Assembly (NCBI GenBank): GCA_021904315.1
Contig: CM038910.1
Location: forward strand, 18,290,001-18,354,000
DNA length: 64,000 nt
DNA from: Sphagnum magellanicum
Lineage: Eukaryota > Streptophyta > Sphagnopsida > Sphagnales > Sphagnaceae
Direction of reading: 5' to 3'
The position numbers and the translations under genes were made by a program. The notes under the pieces are model-generated. The model saw nothing but the letters and a program-made list of their open reading frames with translations. It made no database searches and was not told where the DNA came from. Every line of letters begins with the position of its first letter. Positions within the stretch are counted from its first letter, which is position 1. Shown here piece after piece: positions 23,969 through 34,826 of this stretch.

Positions 23969-24764
23969 GGGCAAACCCATCCTTGGGTGGTATCATCAAG
24001 AACTACCTCACCAAAATTCAAGGAAAGGTGGATGCAATTTAATTTAATTCTTAAAAATTAATCTTTTTAATTGTCCTTTTATTATTGACTTGTAACACAT
24101 TGGCTTTAAGTTCCTTATTTATGTACACACCTAGATAAGTTATATAAGTAATAAATTTGTGTGTTTTGAAATGTTCCTAACGTGTGATGTTCTTGATGTT
24201 CCTTAACCCCTTATCATTAAATGTCAAATTACACCATTGTAAAAACTTTTCTTCATCAATTGTAGTAATTAAGGTACATCCCCAATTCTTGATTGAAACA
24301 AACAAAAGTGGGAATTACCACAAATTTGTAGACATGAATGCAATGTCCCTTCAAGACCTCCTAGTCATGACCTTCAAAAATTGTTCAAAAAATTATGATT
24401 ACTTAAATCCATTATGTATTAATCAAATAAAAAAGGGCCATCTTAGGCCCTCCTAGAAATTAAAATCATTTTTAAAAAAGTAAAAAAACACATTCCTTTT
24501 GTGTTCTTGAACATAATCCCAAAGTGTTACTTTCTTGAAAAAATTTCCTTGACCACTGATTTCAAATATATATATATATTTATTTTTGTAAATTCAATTG
24601 AAATCTCAAATTCTACATGACTTAGCTAAATTTTTTGTATAAAATTTGAAATGAAAAGTCTTTCTAAAGTGAGTCCTATGTTGTCACAAACTTTGAAGTT
24701 GAATGAATCTAAAAGTTTTGGGGTGTGACATTCAGAATGGTACCACCCAAGGATGGGTTTGCCC
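23969..24764. mobile_element. Non-autonomous TIR element (796 bp)
   Basis: A perfect 24-bp inverted repeat, starting GGGCAAACCCATCC and ending GGGTGGTA, lies at 23969-23992 and 24741-24764, with two mismatches in the next four bases. Perfect arms 750 bp apart indicate transposon termini. A single-base shift leaves no clear flanking target duplication, so the superfamily is open. The open frame 24184-24456 inside has no recognisable domain. Confidence 0.7.
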
Positions 24765-25439
24765 ATAAACCATTCTGCAAATGACATTGCTAATATTATA
24801 TTGGGCAATCCAAATCTATTGCAAACCCAAATTGATGGCTAGATGTGAATGATTGTTGAATATTCCTAGTTCATAATGATTTGGTTTAATTTTCATAAGC
24901 ATCACAAAGATCTGGACTTTAGTGTACAATGCTCACTATTTATGGTTTGGGGTTTGTGTTTTGTAGGTGGAATAGAATTAATGGTGCCATTGTCAAAAAA
25001 CTTGAAGTGAATCACCTTTTGATTCCTTGTATTTCAATTTTTTCCTTGTTCATGTTCTTGTGCAAAGGTTTAAAGTAATATATTTTCTAAAGTTCTTGTG
25101 GGCAGAAGCACGCTTAGGTGGCTCAAATGTGGCATTTGGGAGTCCACAATTTAGATGGACTAAAATATTTTTTAAAAAAATAAAATGCCTTAAACAAGAC
25201 AGTCAACATGTCAATTTGACCATTTTGTTAAGGTCACATGTAAACGAGACGTGGGTTTTTTTTCAAATTCTAGCCTACATGCGTGTAGAGTTTACATAGA
25301 GACTCAACTTAATGTTGTTTTTGTCAGATTTTTTTTTTTTTTTTTTGATTTGGACATGATGGTCTTGACCTCTTTTGTACCATTCATATTGAAATGTGCA
25401 AAGCCAACTTGCATTATATGATTATTGTCGTAGCTAAAA
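24765..25439. other. Intergenic, no gene recognised
   Basis: A 20-nt T run lies at about 25328-25346. The 90-codon frame at 25027-25299 shows no motif. Confidence 0.35.
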
Positions 25440-27014
25440 TGTCTCAAGTAAGTGAAAGCAAATTGAGCAGGCAATCACAAGGTTAAGGTTTTAATAGACC
25501 AAGCAATGGCAAGAGGTTTAAGGTCAAACAAAAAGGAAGCAAGTTTAAAGGTTTTGCAGGTGTCAATCCTTTGTGGGAAAGTTCCCCATATTATTGCACA
25601 AGGTGCTGAGTTTATCAATCCATGTCATTTTGTTGAAGTCTACAACCTTAGTCAATAAGGACGAACTCAAAAATTTTGAAGGTTCTGAAACATTTAAAAG
25701 ATTCGGAAGTTGAAGCCCTTTTTGGCGGGCTTGTCAATAAAAATGGTTACAAATACATGCAGTGTGGTGATCTTGAGTTGATTGCTCATATAGAAAACCT
25801 ATGGATGATTCTTCATAAAAAAACATGGTTGCCAAATTCACATTTGATTCCCATTGCCATGGCCAAGGTATAGTTTGCAGAAAAAAGGGGAATCATGTCA
25901 TGAACTGGACCTTGTTTGCAACCTAGATGAGAAAAAAACAAGTTCATAGATTGTTAGTGGAGACAAATTCTTTAGGTTTAAAACAAGAAGGCTTTAGCCT
26001 TGATGAGGAGGAAAGAAATTTAGATCTTGAGGGGGAAGCTAGTGGATGATATTAAGGTTGTAGCTACTTTAATAAAACATGAATCGACAATGAACATTAG
26101 TTACTATTGGAGTACTACACTTTAATCCAAAGTTAATTGCTAGAAGCAAAATGTGAGTTAGACAAGTTATTGCAAATGTAGCTTGAGGTTAATAAAGACC
26201 TCACGTGTTGTAAGACACAATTGGATGACCGATAATACCATTTGCAGGTGGCAAAGGATTTTTTGTCAAAATTGTTATTACGCTTTCAGGATTTGAAGGC
26301 AAACATAGAGAAGTAGAAAGCAAAGTGGGACTCTATCTAGGATGGCTACTTCAGTGATGTTGTACTTGCACCTTTAGAAGTTGCACTTACTAGGGATGCA
26401 CACCTCACATCTTCTGAAATAAAAACCTTTAAGGTGTTCATAGCCCTAAAAAAATTGGAATGTAAAGAATTTCAAATCACTAAGAAGGCAAAGGCGCAAA
26501 GAAGTGTATGTGATGCATTTGAAACAGTGGTTATTGAAGGTGAAGCTAACTATGCAATTGCCCTAAAAAAGTTTCTAATGTTACTAGCTAAGGAAGTTGA
26601 ATGGGCAAGATCAAAATTTGACAATCTACAACAACAACAAATTGCCTTAGAAACACATCATAATGTAATTGAACATGGAAAAGGAGGTTTTTCTATCCAC
26701 CCAAAACCTCTTTTCTTTTTTGGAGGTGGCTTAGACTCAGATGACCCAAATTCAACATGGGGGATGGAGTTTGTGATTGTTACATCATGTGCATTTTGTG
26801 GTAGAAAATTTTCATTTGTATGGGATTGTTAATTGGTGTTTTGTTTGCATATGTATCATTCTTGGTGCATTGTAGCACACTTTTCTGTTTCCACTTGGAA
26901 GTGTTTGGTGAAGGATTGCAATCAGGATATTCACCCAGACTCGTGGGCAAGTTCCAAGATTTCAAAACCTAGGGAGAAGTTGGATGATCATGGTGCACAT
27001 AAGCAAAAAAAATA
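25440..27014 (+). pseudogene. Decayed gene with coiled-coil and Cys/His-rich C-terminus
   Basis: One plus-strand reading direction gives long protein-like segments broken by stops. These include LKDSEVEALFGGLVNKNGYK (25690), a Lys/Glu-rich likely coiled coil (26434-26680; ALKKFLMLLAKEVEWARSKF) and a terminal zinc-binding-like region: CAFCGRKF and WDC, then after one TAA stop at 26830, CLHMYHSWC and KCLVKDCNQDIHPDSW. The CxxC...C...CxxxxHxxxC...C...C...H spacing looks like a real metal-binding domain of the RING/PHD style. I do not recognise the family; a transposon-borne gene is likely because its stops are scattered and related coding debris lies to the right. Confidence 0.45.
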
Positions 27015-27448
27015 GCAATCCATTTTATGATGAGTTAAAGCGTAACAAGATCGACACCAAAGGCAAGTTTAAAACTTCAAATTCTTATTTCATTTTACAT
27101 TCATTTTTTTCTTTGTTTGTTTTGAATTTGTTGTAAGCTCCAAGTGTGGTTTATGTCTTGTAAAGAAATAGGATGCATTTGGGTGGAAGTCACAAGTGTT
27201 TCTACCCATCTTATGGACTAGGGTTAGTGGTGCTTTAAACTTGAAATCCAAAATGTTTGTTTACAAAATTGGATTAGGGCATTAAGGTGGTGAAATACAC
27301 TGTGGTACATTGAATGTTATTCTAATATTGGAATTTGTTGTGAGAATGTAAGACAATTGAACAATTTGGTACTTATGTGATGTTCAGCTTCTTGCATCTT
27401 TGTACTCTATAGGTTGACATAATATTTTTCTAGATAACACTTACAGAT
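27015..27448. other. Intergenic or intron-like, no gene seen
   Basis: AT-rich sequence following the decayed Cys/His-rich gene. No further exon was recognised. Confidence 0.35.
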
Positions 27449-27480
27449 TTTGTGGACTTTGTGTACATAAAGTCCACAAA
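27449..27480. repeat. Perfect 12-bp stem hairpin in an AAGTCCA cluster
   Basis: TTTGTGGACTTT and its exact complement are separated by 8 nt. Downstream to about 28060 the words GTCCAT, GTGGACT and AAGTCCA recur many times in both orientations (for example near 27545, 27590, 27630, 27665 and 27750). Confidence 0.7.
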
Positions 27481-28469
27481 GGTTTTTTGCAATGGAATTA
27501 TTTGGACTTATAATAATTAGCCATGACTAATTTGTGTACATGCAGTCCATTACTTAAGTTTATTTTTGTTTATAAAAACTATGATGGAGTCCAAGTCCAT
27601 CACTTCCCTAATTTGTTTTCACATATTGTCCATTATGTGGACATTTGTGGACTACATGTATATCAAGTCCATTCTATGGACATCATTAGACTATGTGTAT
27701 ATTTGTAGTGGATTATTTGGACTCAAAGTAGTTAGTGATGATGGACTTGTGTACTTTGACTCCAATGGTCAAGTCTAGCCTTGTACATTGATTACTTTGA
27801 TGGAGTTCAAATCCATTAGTTCACTTATTTTTTCCTACATATCCAGCACCTTTGTGTACTTCATGGTCTATTCATGTGTCTAATATGTTTGAGATATTGT
27901 TTAATAAACTTCATGAATGCAAATTGTAAGTTGTTAGTGAAGTATTATGTAACTAATCCATGATTGTGGACTGATTTGTTGAATGCAAGTTGGAAAGTAC
28001 TACTAGTACTCTATGTAGTATAATGTACTTTGTAGTAATCTTTTGTGAATTGCAGTGGTATATTTAATCCACATGATCCTTTGTTTTTTAGAATTGTGTA
28101 TAACTTGAAAGACTTCATTGTCCCTTATGATTTGCAATTTGCTAGATACTAATTAGTATGTGTGTGTGATGCTTGTGGATTAGTAGCTACAAAACCTTCA
28201 AAAAGTCTTTTGGAAACAAGCATAAGCTTTTCCACTCCACTTCTGCGACAAAACCATGTGAGTCCTAATATCAAAGTGTTCATTGGTTAACACCAAAATC
28301 ACATGTTGTTGCCAAACAACTATGTGATGGAGAGCTTTCATCACCAAAACATGTACATGTTGGAAAGCCAAATCATGGCTCTCAACCACCTCCATCTCCC
28401 TTGCAACCAAATGTGGTTGTAGAAAAAAATGTCCAAGTGGGCTCAAAAGGTGCTAATAGAAAGGCACTA
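27481..28469. other. AAGTCCA/TGGACTT-rich region, no gene
   Basis: Short words around the core TGGACT recur on both strands over about 600 bp. The open frames at 27523-27778 are products of this repetition. Confidence 0.4.
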
Positions 28470-28770
28470 GCATTTTAAGAACATGGTAATTTTTTGGAGC
28501 TTGATGAAACCCATTTAGGAAAAGAGCTTGGAAATGCAAGTGTAGAAGAAGTTGCAAACAAATTTGTAGAAGAATAACTAGTCTCAAATGCACCAAGTTT
28601 TGGTATCAAAGAACTAGAGGCATCAAAGCGAGGAAGAAGAGTTGTTAAACTTGTGGCTAAGTGGGTTTCTACTACAAAGGCTACTATGTAGGCTTTGAAA
28701 GTAGCTCAAGGCACTGAAAAAGGTCTTGATAAGGTCCAAAAATAGCATGGCAAGTGCAAGTGATGATGGT
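28470..28770 (+). pseudogene. Short decayed coding stretch, unrecognised
   Basis: One plus-strand frame reads as acidic, Lys-rich protein with only a few stops, for example HLGKELGNASVEEVANKFVE and KELEASKRGRRVVKLVAKWV. It may be the 3' part of the decayed gene at 25.4-27.0 kb, separated by an intron or insertion. No domain is recognised. Confidence 0.3.
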
Positions 28771-31043
28771 TTTTTTTGGGGGGGATTAGTTTGTAAAATG
28801 TATGTGTTTTGTGTACTTACACACATACCATCATATGCATAGTAGTATCTAATTATGAGTTCATGATATTTCATTTTGGTAACAAAAATATAGACCAATC
28901 AATAGAAAATTAATCTCCAATAGGGTTTAAATGTTGATGAAGTCTTTGTGATAACCAAATAGTGTGCAAATTTTTATGGGCAGATTTCTTTTTGGAATCA
29001 TGTTTTTCTTTGTTAGATAGAGGACCAGGGTGATTACAATACGATGTTTTTGGTCAAATGAATACAATTTGGTTCAGGTATGTTCATTGAATGATTTCAA
29101 TGCTTGAAGCTTTTACTTAATGTTGTTTTAGTGTGAAAGAAATTATTTAATTGTGTGAAATGTTGTAGAAGTTGACTTCACAAGTGTTGAATTTAAGGCA
29201 TATCAGTGTAGTCATGTTGAATTTTGGTATTGTTGTCCATAGATTGATGCTTGGAATTGTGTTATGACATTGTGTGCATGGTATTAATGTACTAGCATGG
29301 AGCTGTGTGTAGTAGAAGGTAGCATGATTGCCATTTTACCTACACTTAGGGGATTGTCCAAGGCAGAAGTGGTTGAGAAAGCAACTAAATACCAAAACAT
29401 CTATAGTCGAGGTTAGTCACTTTATTATGATTAAGTACATAAAGTCAATTAGATGCTACTTTCTAGTAATGTGCCATGATCTTTGCATGATTAACAATGT
29501 CGCCTTTTGCTTTTGCAACATAATGTTGTGGAGCTGGTTAGTACATCACCACAATTATTGAAGAACTTTGATATGACTTTTTAATCTTTAATTCTTCCAA
29601 ACATGATGAAAGAAGAAATGTAGGAAGTTTTATGGTGTTGCCCAAATTGTAATTTAATAGACTTTTCTTCATTTCATAGAGGAGAAGAAGCACCTTGAAG
29701 GTTAGACATTGGAGCTTGGTTTCGTCCTTGTGGAATATTAAAGTACATCCTTGATCATGGTGAATTTGTAAAGAATTTTCAAACGTTTGATGACTTTTAG
29801 AGAAGCTTGTTATTGTACAAGGAATTGAAGGGGTGTGTTGTTGATTCAAAGTTTTTAGAACTTTGAAATTCTCTTGTTTATAAGTTTGTGTGGAACTACA
29901 ATGTTTAATGCTTGTGATTCAACAAAGATGTGTGAAGTGGTAAGTAGTTCATGTTCACAATCCATGGTTTTGGCAGAAGTTGGATGTCGTGCTTGTGTAA
30001 GTTCTCATTGCTTTTCATTGACTCTACCACAAGTCCATAACACTTGGGGCTTGGTATCTAACCTTGATGGTAGGTCCCCGACCCTTTTCTACCTCATCTT
30101 GTACCACATCTTGGTGGTATAATTGTGCCATTTGCATCTCCAACCTTGTGGAACATGATCTTCCTAAACATGGAAACCCTAAGAATGTGTTAACACCTTC
30201 TTGAATAAACTTTCTAGAGTGCAGATATGATCAAATGGATGTTTAAGGTAAGGTAGGAGACCACACATAATGTGGTGCAAAGTTGTTTTTATTAAAACTT
30301 ATAATTCATCTTGATGAATTAGAAACCTAGTTTGTTGATTTCAGGTCACTTAATGGATGTGCCTATTTTGTACAATTTATGGACTTCCCAGGTGGAAATG
30401 GCCATACATAAATGAGGTGCACTTTATGTCAAAATCTTCACCTATTTAGTTCATTTTTTTTGTTGCTAGATGAATATGGACAAGTTGTTGAACATGTTAT
30501 AATAGTTCTATGACAAGCAAGTAATAGAATTACATGAATAACATTTCAAAAAAGGCAGTTGTGACAAGAATTGTGATAAAATGACAACTTTTCAGATTGT
30601 GATAGAATGATAATTGAGCAAACACAAAACGACATACCAGGAAAGGGGGGTGAAACAATAGCTTGAAATGTTCCACAATTTGTATGCATTATCAAACCTT
30701 CATAAAACACATTCTAATGACTTTTTAGCAATTAGATATTTGATAGGTACCTAAGTATTCCATGCTAAGGATCAACATAACACATCATTTAGTTGTATAA
30801 GTAACTTCAATCCATCATGCATATTTCATATTTGTCTATGTATGTTGCATGTATCATGTCAATGGAATGTAATGTTGAACAATAGTGAGAGATGACTTGA
30901 ATGCAACATCAATAGCTACACCACATTTAAAGGACTATTAAATTGACATTTGATTCACCACAAAGTCCATGAGACACATGGATGGAGATGAACTACATGT
31001 TCAATGAAATTAATAGCATACTATGTGGATCTTGACTTTGTAG
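28771..31043. other. Intergenic, no gene supported
   Basis: Open frames at 29328-29561, 29538-29849 (minus) and 29874-30122 were examined for missing acyl-CoA oxidase exons, but none matched. No element termini were found. Confidence 0.4.
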
Positions 31044-31266
31044 GTATGTCCAAATGTTGTTGCATTGGTTGATGTTTTTAATCACATTGATGATTACTTT
31101 GGTTCAACCCTGGGTTAATGTGATGGGGATGTGTATACCCATTTGTACAAAGATGCAGGCAAATGGAAAGGACCTTCTAAATGAATCTATTGTCACAGTA
31201 AGTTATCATGAATACCTGAGGCCAATTCTCACAAAACAACTGTGTGACCCTACTTTTAAGCTTTAA
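31044..31266 (+). pseudogene. Lone last exon of a peroxisomal acyl-CoA oxidase (ACX)
   Basis: After an intact acceptor (TTTGTAG at 31037-31043), one frame reads PNVVALVDVFNHIDDYFGST and CDGDVYTHLYKDAG. A shift of frame then gives KDLLNESIVTVSYHEYLRP and ILTKQL, up to a stop at 31266. This matches in order the conserved C-terminus of plant ACX1-type oxidases, the FAD enzymes of the first step of peroxisomal beta-oxidation. A TAA stop follows the GSTLG segment, at least one frameshift is present, and the protein end (PTFKL) lacks a canonical peroxisomal SRL/ARL signal. No other ACX exon was found, so it is a fragment of a dead or dispersed copy. Confidence 0.65.
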
Positions 31267-32094
31267 GCAACCATCCATAATCTTATCTTAGTTTAATTTA
31301 ATTTGGTGGTGAATAAATGCATCATTTTTTTGAGCTGTGAAATCTTTTGGGTAAATTATGTATTTGGAGTGAATGGTTATCTTTGGTCCTAGGCCTAGTA
31401 GTACTAAAATGTGAAAATCTTTTGTAGCCTAACAATAGTTAGGACACTGTGAGGCTATGCTATAGAATTCCTAGGGTCATTAAAGGTTTAGAAAATGTTT
31501 GACCACTTTGCATTCATTACTTCATGATCTTGAGGTTAGGCATCATTGCTCTCCATTGGTCATCATTTTCCTGCATATTCCATCTATGTCATTCTTGTCA
31601 CAATTGCCTTTTTAAAAATTCCTTCATTGACAAAAGATTTTTCCATGGTCTTGTGAGTAAGAATGACTACACTAGAAGAAAAACATGTATTTTCAACTAG
31701 TCTTTGTGACTAAATTTTAGTCGCAAGAAACATTTTGCAACTAAAATCCTTTTAGTCACCTAAGACAAGTCGCATGTGATAAACTAGTCGCAAATCACAA
31801 AGGGTATTATATGAAAAAAAAAATCAACAAATACATTTCATCCTTTGACTCCATTATATACGTATTGTCACATACGACTAAGATGCAACTATTTTGGTCA
31901 CAATTGAAGGCAAATCATGTGCTGCCACATGTCTTAATATTTGATTATTTAAAATATACATTATAAAATAATTATTATTTTGAAATAATCTAGGACATTC
32001 AATTTAAATATTTGAATGATCTTACATTATGACATGTGGCCCAATGTAAATATGCCACGTGGCATTACAAATTTAATTTAATAAAAAAATAATA

Positions 32095-32325
32095 TTAGGT
32101 TGGTAGGTACCTAGGTAGGTACATAAATAGGTGCCTATAATGTTAGGCTACCTACCTACCTACTTAGGTCAAAAAGTAAGTAGGTAGGTTTTACCTTCCT
32201 AGGTTAAATACCTACTCATATAGGTACATACTTAAGTAGGTAGGTACATAGGCTAACCTAGATGGCTAGGTCAAACTAAGTATCTATCTAGCTAAATAGA
32301 TAAGTAGGTTAGGGAGGTAAGTATT
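32095..32325. repeat. GTAGGTA/TACCTAC tract inside the CACTA element
   Basis: Dense degenerate copies of GGTAGGTAC, TACCTACC and GTAGGTA, in both orientations, including CTACCTACCTAC. A similar tract occurs in the second CACTA element at about 43785-44300. Confidence 0.75.
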
Positions 32326-33504
32326 TTAGAATTGTGCATTATTTATTTTTTTGTTTTGGGTTAAACCTTTTGATTAGCTCATCCCATGTGCACTAATTTC
32401 ATAATGTGAAATTGGATGGGCACACCCCTTTGTTTATATAATGTTCAAAGTAGGAATGAAGAACAAACAATATGGGATAAGTTTTGAAGTTGCAACTTCC
32501 TTACAAACTAAATTGTAATTCCAAAACTTTTTTCATGCTTTACTTTCTTAGTTTTCAGATTTTTAAACAATTCAAATATTAGATAATTATTTAATTAATA
32601 ACGATTAAATTTACATATATTTAAATTATAAATTATACACTACATATATTCAATATTCATTATCAATTACTTAAATAAGCACTAATTTTTAAATATTTAA
32701 CAAACTAGCTTTTTAGTTACTCATAAGTTATTAATACATACCTCATAAATAATTAAATAAATAAAATATTTAAAAATATTTTATTACTTTTTAGAATGTG
32801 ACTGAATTATATATAATATAATTAATGTAAAATTAATTTAATGACTATAATTTCAAAGTTAAAATTTTAAAATATTTATTTCAAAATTATAAGTAATGAA
32901 TTAACAATTGTTATTAGAAAGTAAATTCTTACACAAATTGTTTAAAAATTATTATTAAACTAATTACATTACTTACTGTATACTTACATTTATTGTTGTA
33001 AAAATTATTATAGGTCAAATAATTATTTTCTCTTGGTAATTATTAACTATAAATGCAATAATGTGTCAAACATAACATTAATTTTCATAATTACTATAAA
33101 ATTACTATAAAATATTTATCATAGATGATTAATCACAGAATTTTCTTAGATAATATTATTATATAATAATTCGTGAAATTACAATAAGTAAAATAATTAT
33201 TTTAACTACATTGTAATTTTTCCAAATTTTTAATTCAGGTTTGAAGTTATAAATTAAAAACTGCGAATAATTATGTTCAATTAGAAAATAATTATGCACA
33301 TACTAATTAATTCTTATCTGAAATAATTACAATCATTTGAAAATAATGTCACATTATTTACATTAATTAATTTCTTCTAATATAAGAATATAAATTATAT
33401 AATATACAAATTCATGTTATAACAATAATTAGATTTAATAAAAATAATCATTTATAATTATTTATAAAAGGGATTTATTATGGATAACACTAGTAGAAAA
33501 AACC

Positions 33505-34470
33505 TTTGAAACTCAATCAATAATGTTTTGAATTAGAATATAAATTTAAGATTCCAAAATAGTAATTTGGAATTCAAATATCAGTTTTAGATCAAATAAT
33601 TTTTTTGAAGTTAAATAACAAATTTCAGAATTGAAATGTCAATTTTCAGATTCAAATAATAATATTCAAAATTAAAGTGTCCATTTTAAGTCTCAATTAA
33701 TAATTTTTTGAATTGAAATATTAATGAGAATCCAAAATAATAATCTGGAATTAAAATTTCAATTTTCAAGTAAATAATTTCTTAAAATTTAAATTAAAAA
33801 TTTCAAGTTCAAATAAAAACATTTAAAATCAAGTTGTCGATTTTTGGACTCAATGAAGTTTTTTAAACTGAAATGATAATTTAGAATTCAATTAACAATT
33901 TTTAGATCAAATAAGTTTTTTGAATTTAAAGAACAATTTTCAGAATTGAAATGTTAGTTTTTAGATTCAAATAACAATATTCAAAATTGAAATGTCCATT
34001 TTTAGACTCAAGTACTAATTTTCAGACTTGAAGTTTTAATTTTGAAAATACAAAATAATAATTTAGAATTTCAATTTCAGGTTTGAATCAAATGATTATT
34101 TAAAATTTTAAAGCAAAATTTTTAAAGCTGAAATATAAATTTTCATATTCATATAAAAATATTCAAAATTAAAATGTTTATTTTTTAATGAATCAATAAT
34201 TTTCTGAATTGAAATACTAATTTTTGGATTCGAAAATATTAACTTAAAATTCAAAATCAATTTTTAGATCAAATAAGTTTTTTTGAATTTAAATCAAAAA
34301 TTTCAAATTCAAGTACTATTTTAAACAATTGAAATAATCATTTTCAGAATCAAATATCACATTTCAAATTCTAATATTCTTTTTAAAAAATAAAAATAAA
34401 AATTTTCAAAATTGAAATATCAATTTTCATATTTGAATAAAAAAATTCAAAGTTCAAATATTAATTTCGA
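33505..34470. repeat. AT-rich tandem array of about 160-185 bp units inside CACTA
   Basis: Landmarks recur in the same order: ACTCAA, TTTTTTGAATTGAAAT, AATAATTTGGAATTCAA, TTTAGATCAAATAA, TTTCAGAATTGAAATGTC and AATATTCAAAATTGAAATG. The ACTCAA landmark lies at about 33511, 33690, 33850, 34017 and 34183. That gives roughly five diverged copies. The array is introduced at 33489 by CACTAGTAGAAAAAAC, a second CACTA-type terminus. Confidence 0.65.
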
Positions 34471-34826
34471 GATTCATTATATGAACAATATACATACGTA
34501 TGCATATTATATATATATATAATTTTAGTACATACATAAAAATACACCCCTATGTCATTGTAGAATACCTTTAGGATGCAACTAATTTGGTGACTATTGC
34601 AACTAATGGGACATATCAACCTATTAATGGATGAAAATAAATGTAAAATTGATGCAACCAATAGGATGAAATTTTTAATAGTTGCATCATAGTTAAAAAA
34701 ATGATCAAAATAGTTGAAAGTTGGTCGTGTAGTTGTAAGTATTTTCAAATCTAGTCGCAAACGACTACAAATCGCATGTAGTCGTAAATGGAGTGGTTAC
34801 ATTTTGGCTGATTTCTACTAGTGCTA

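Larger units (their letters stand above)
31670..34823. mobile_element. CACTA (En/Spm) transposon, non-autonomous, 3,154 bp
   Basis: The left end is CACTAGAAGAAAAACATG and the right end, read inward, CACTAGTAGAAATCAGCC. Both sides carry the 3-bp duplication CTA (31667-31669 and 34824-34826). These are the defining features of CACTA elements. Subterminal regions contain many TAGTCGCAA and GTCGCATG words in both orientations, as expected for transposase-binding repeats. No transposase open frame exists. The interior has a GTAGGTA tract (32095-32325), very AT-rich sequence (32550-33480) and a tandem array (33505-34470). Confidence 0.9.

Noticed and set aside
28771..31043. Possible earlier exons of the acyl-CoA oxidase
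   Set aside because: Translations in all plus-strand frames lacked the conserved FAD-binding and catalytic segments; nothing could be supported.
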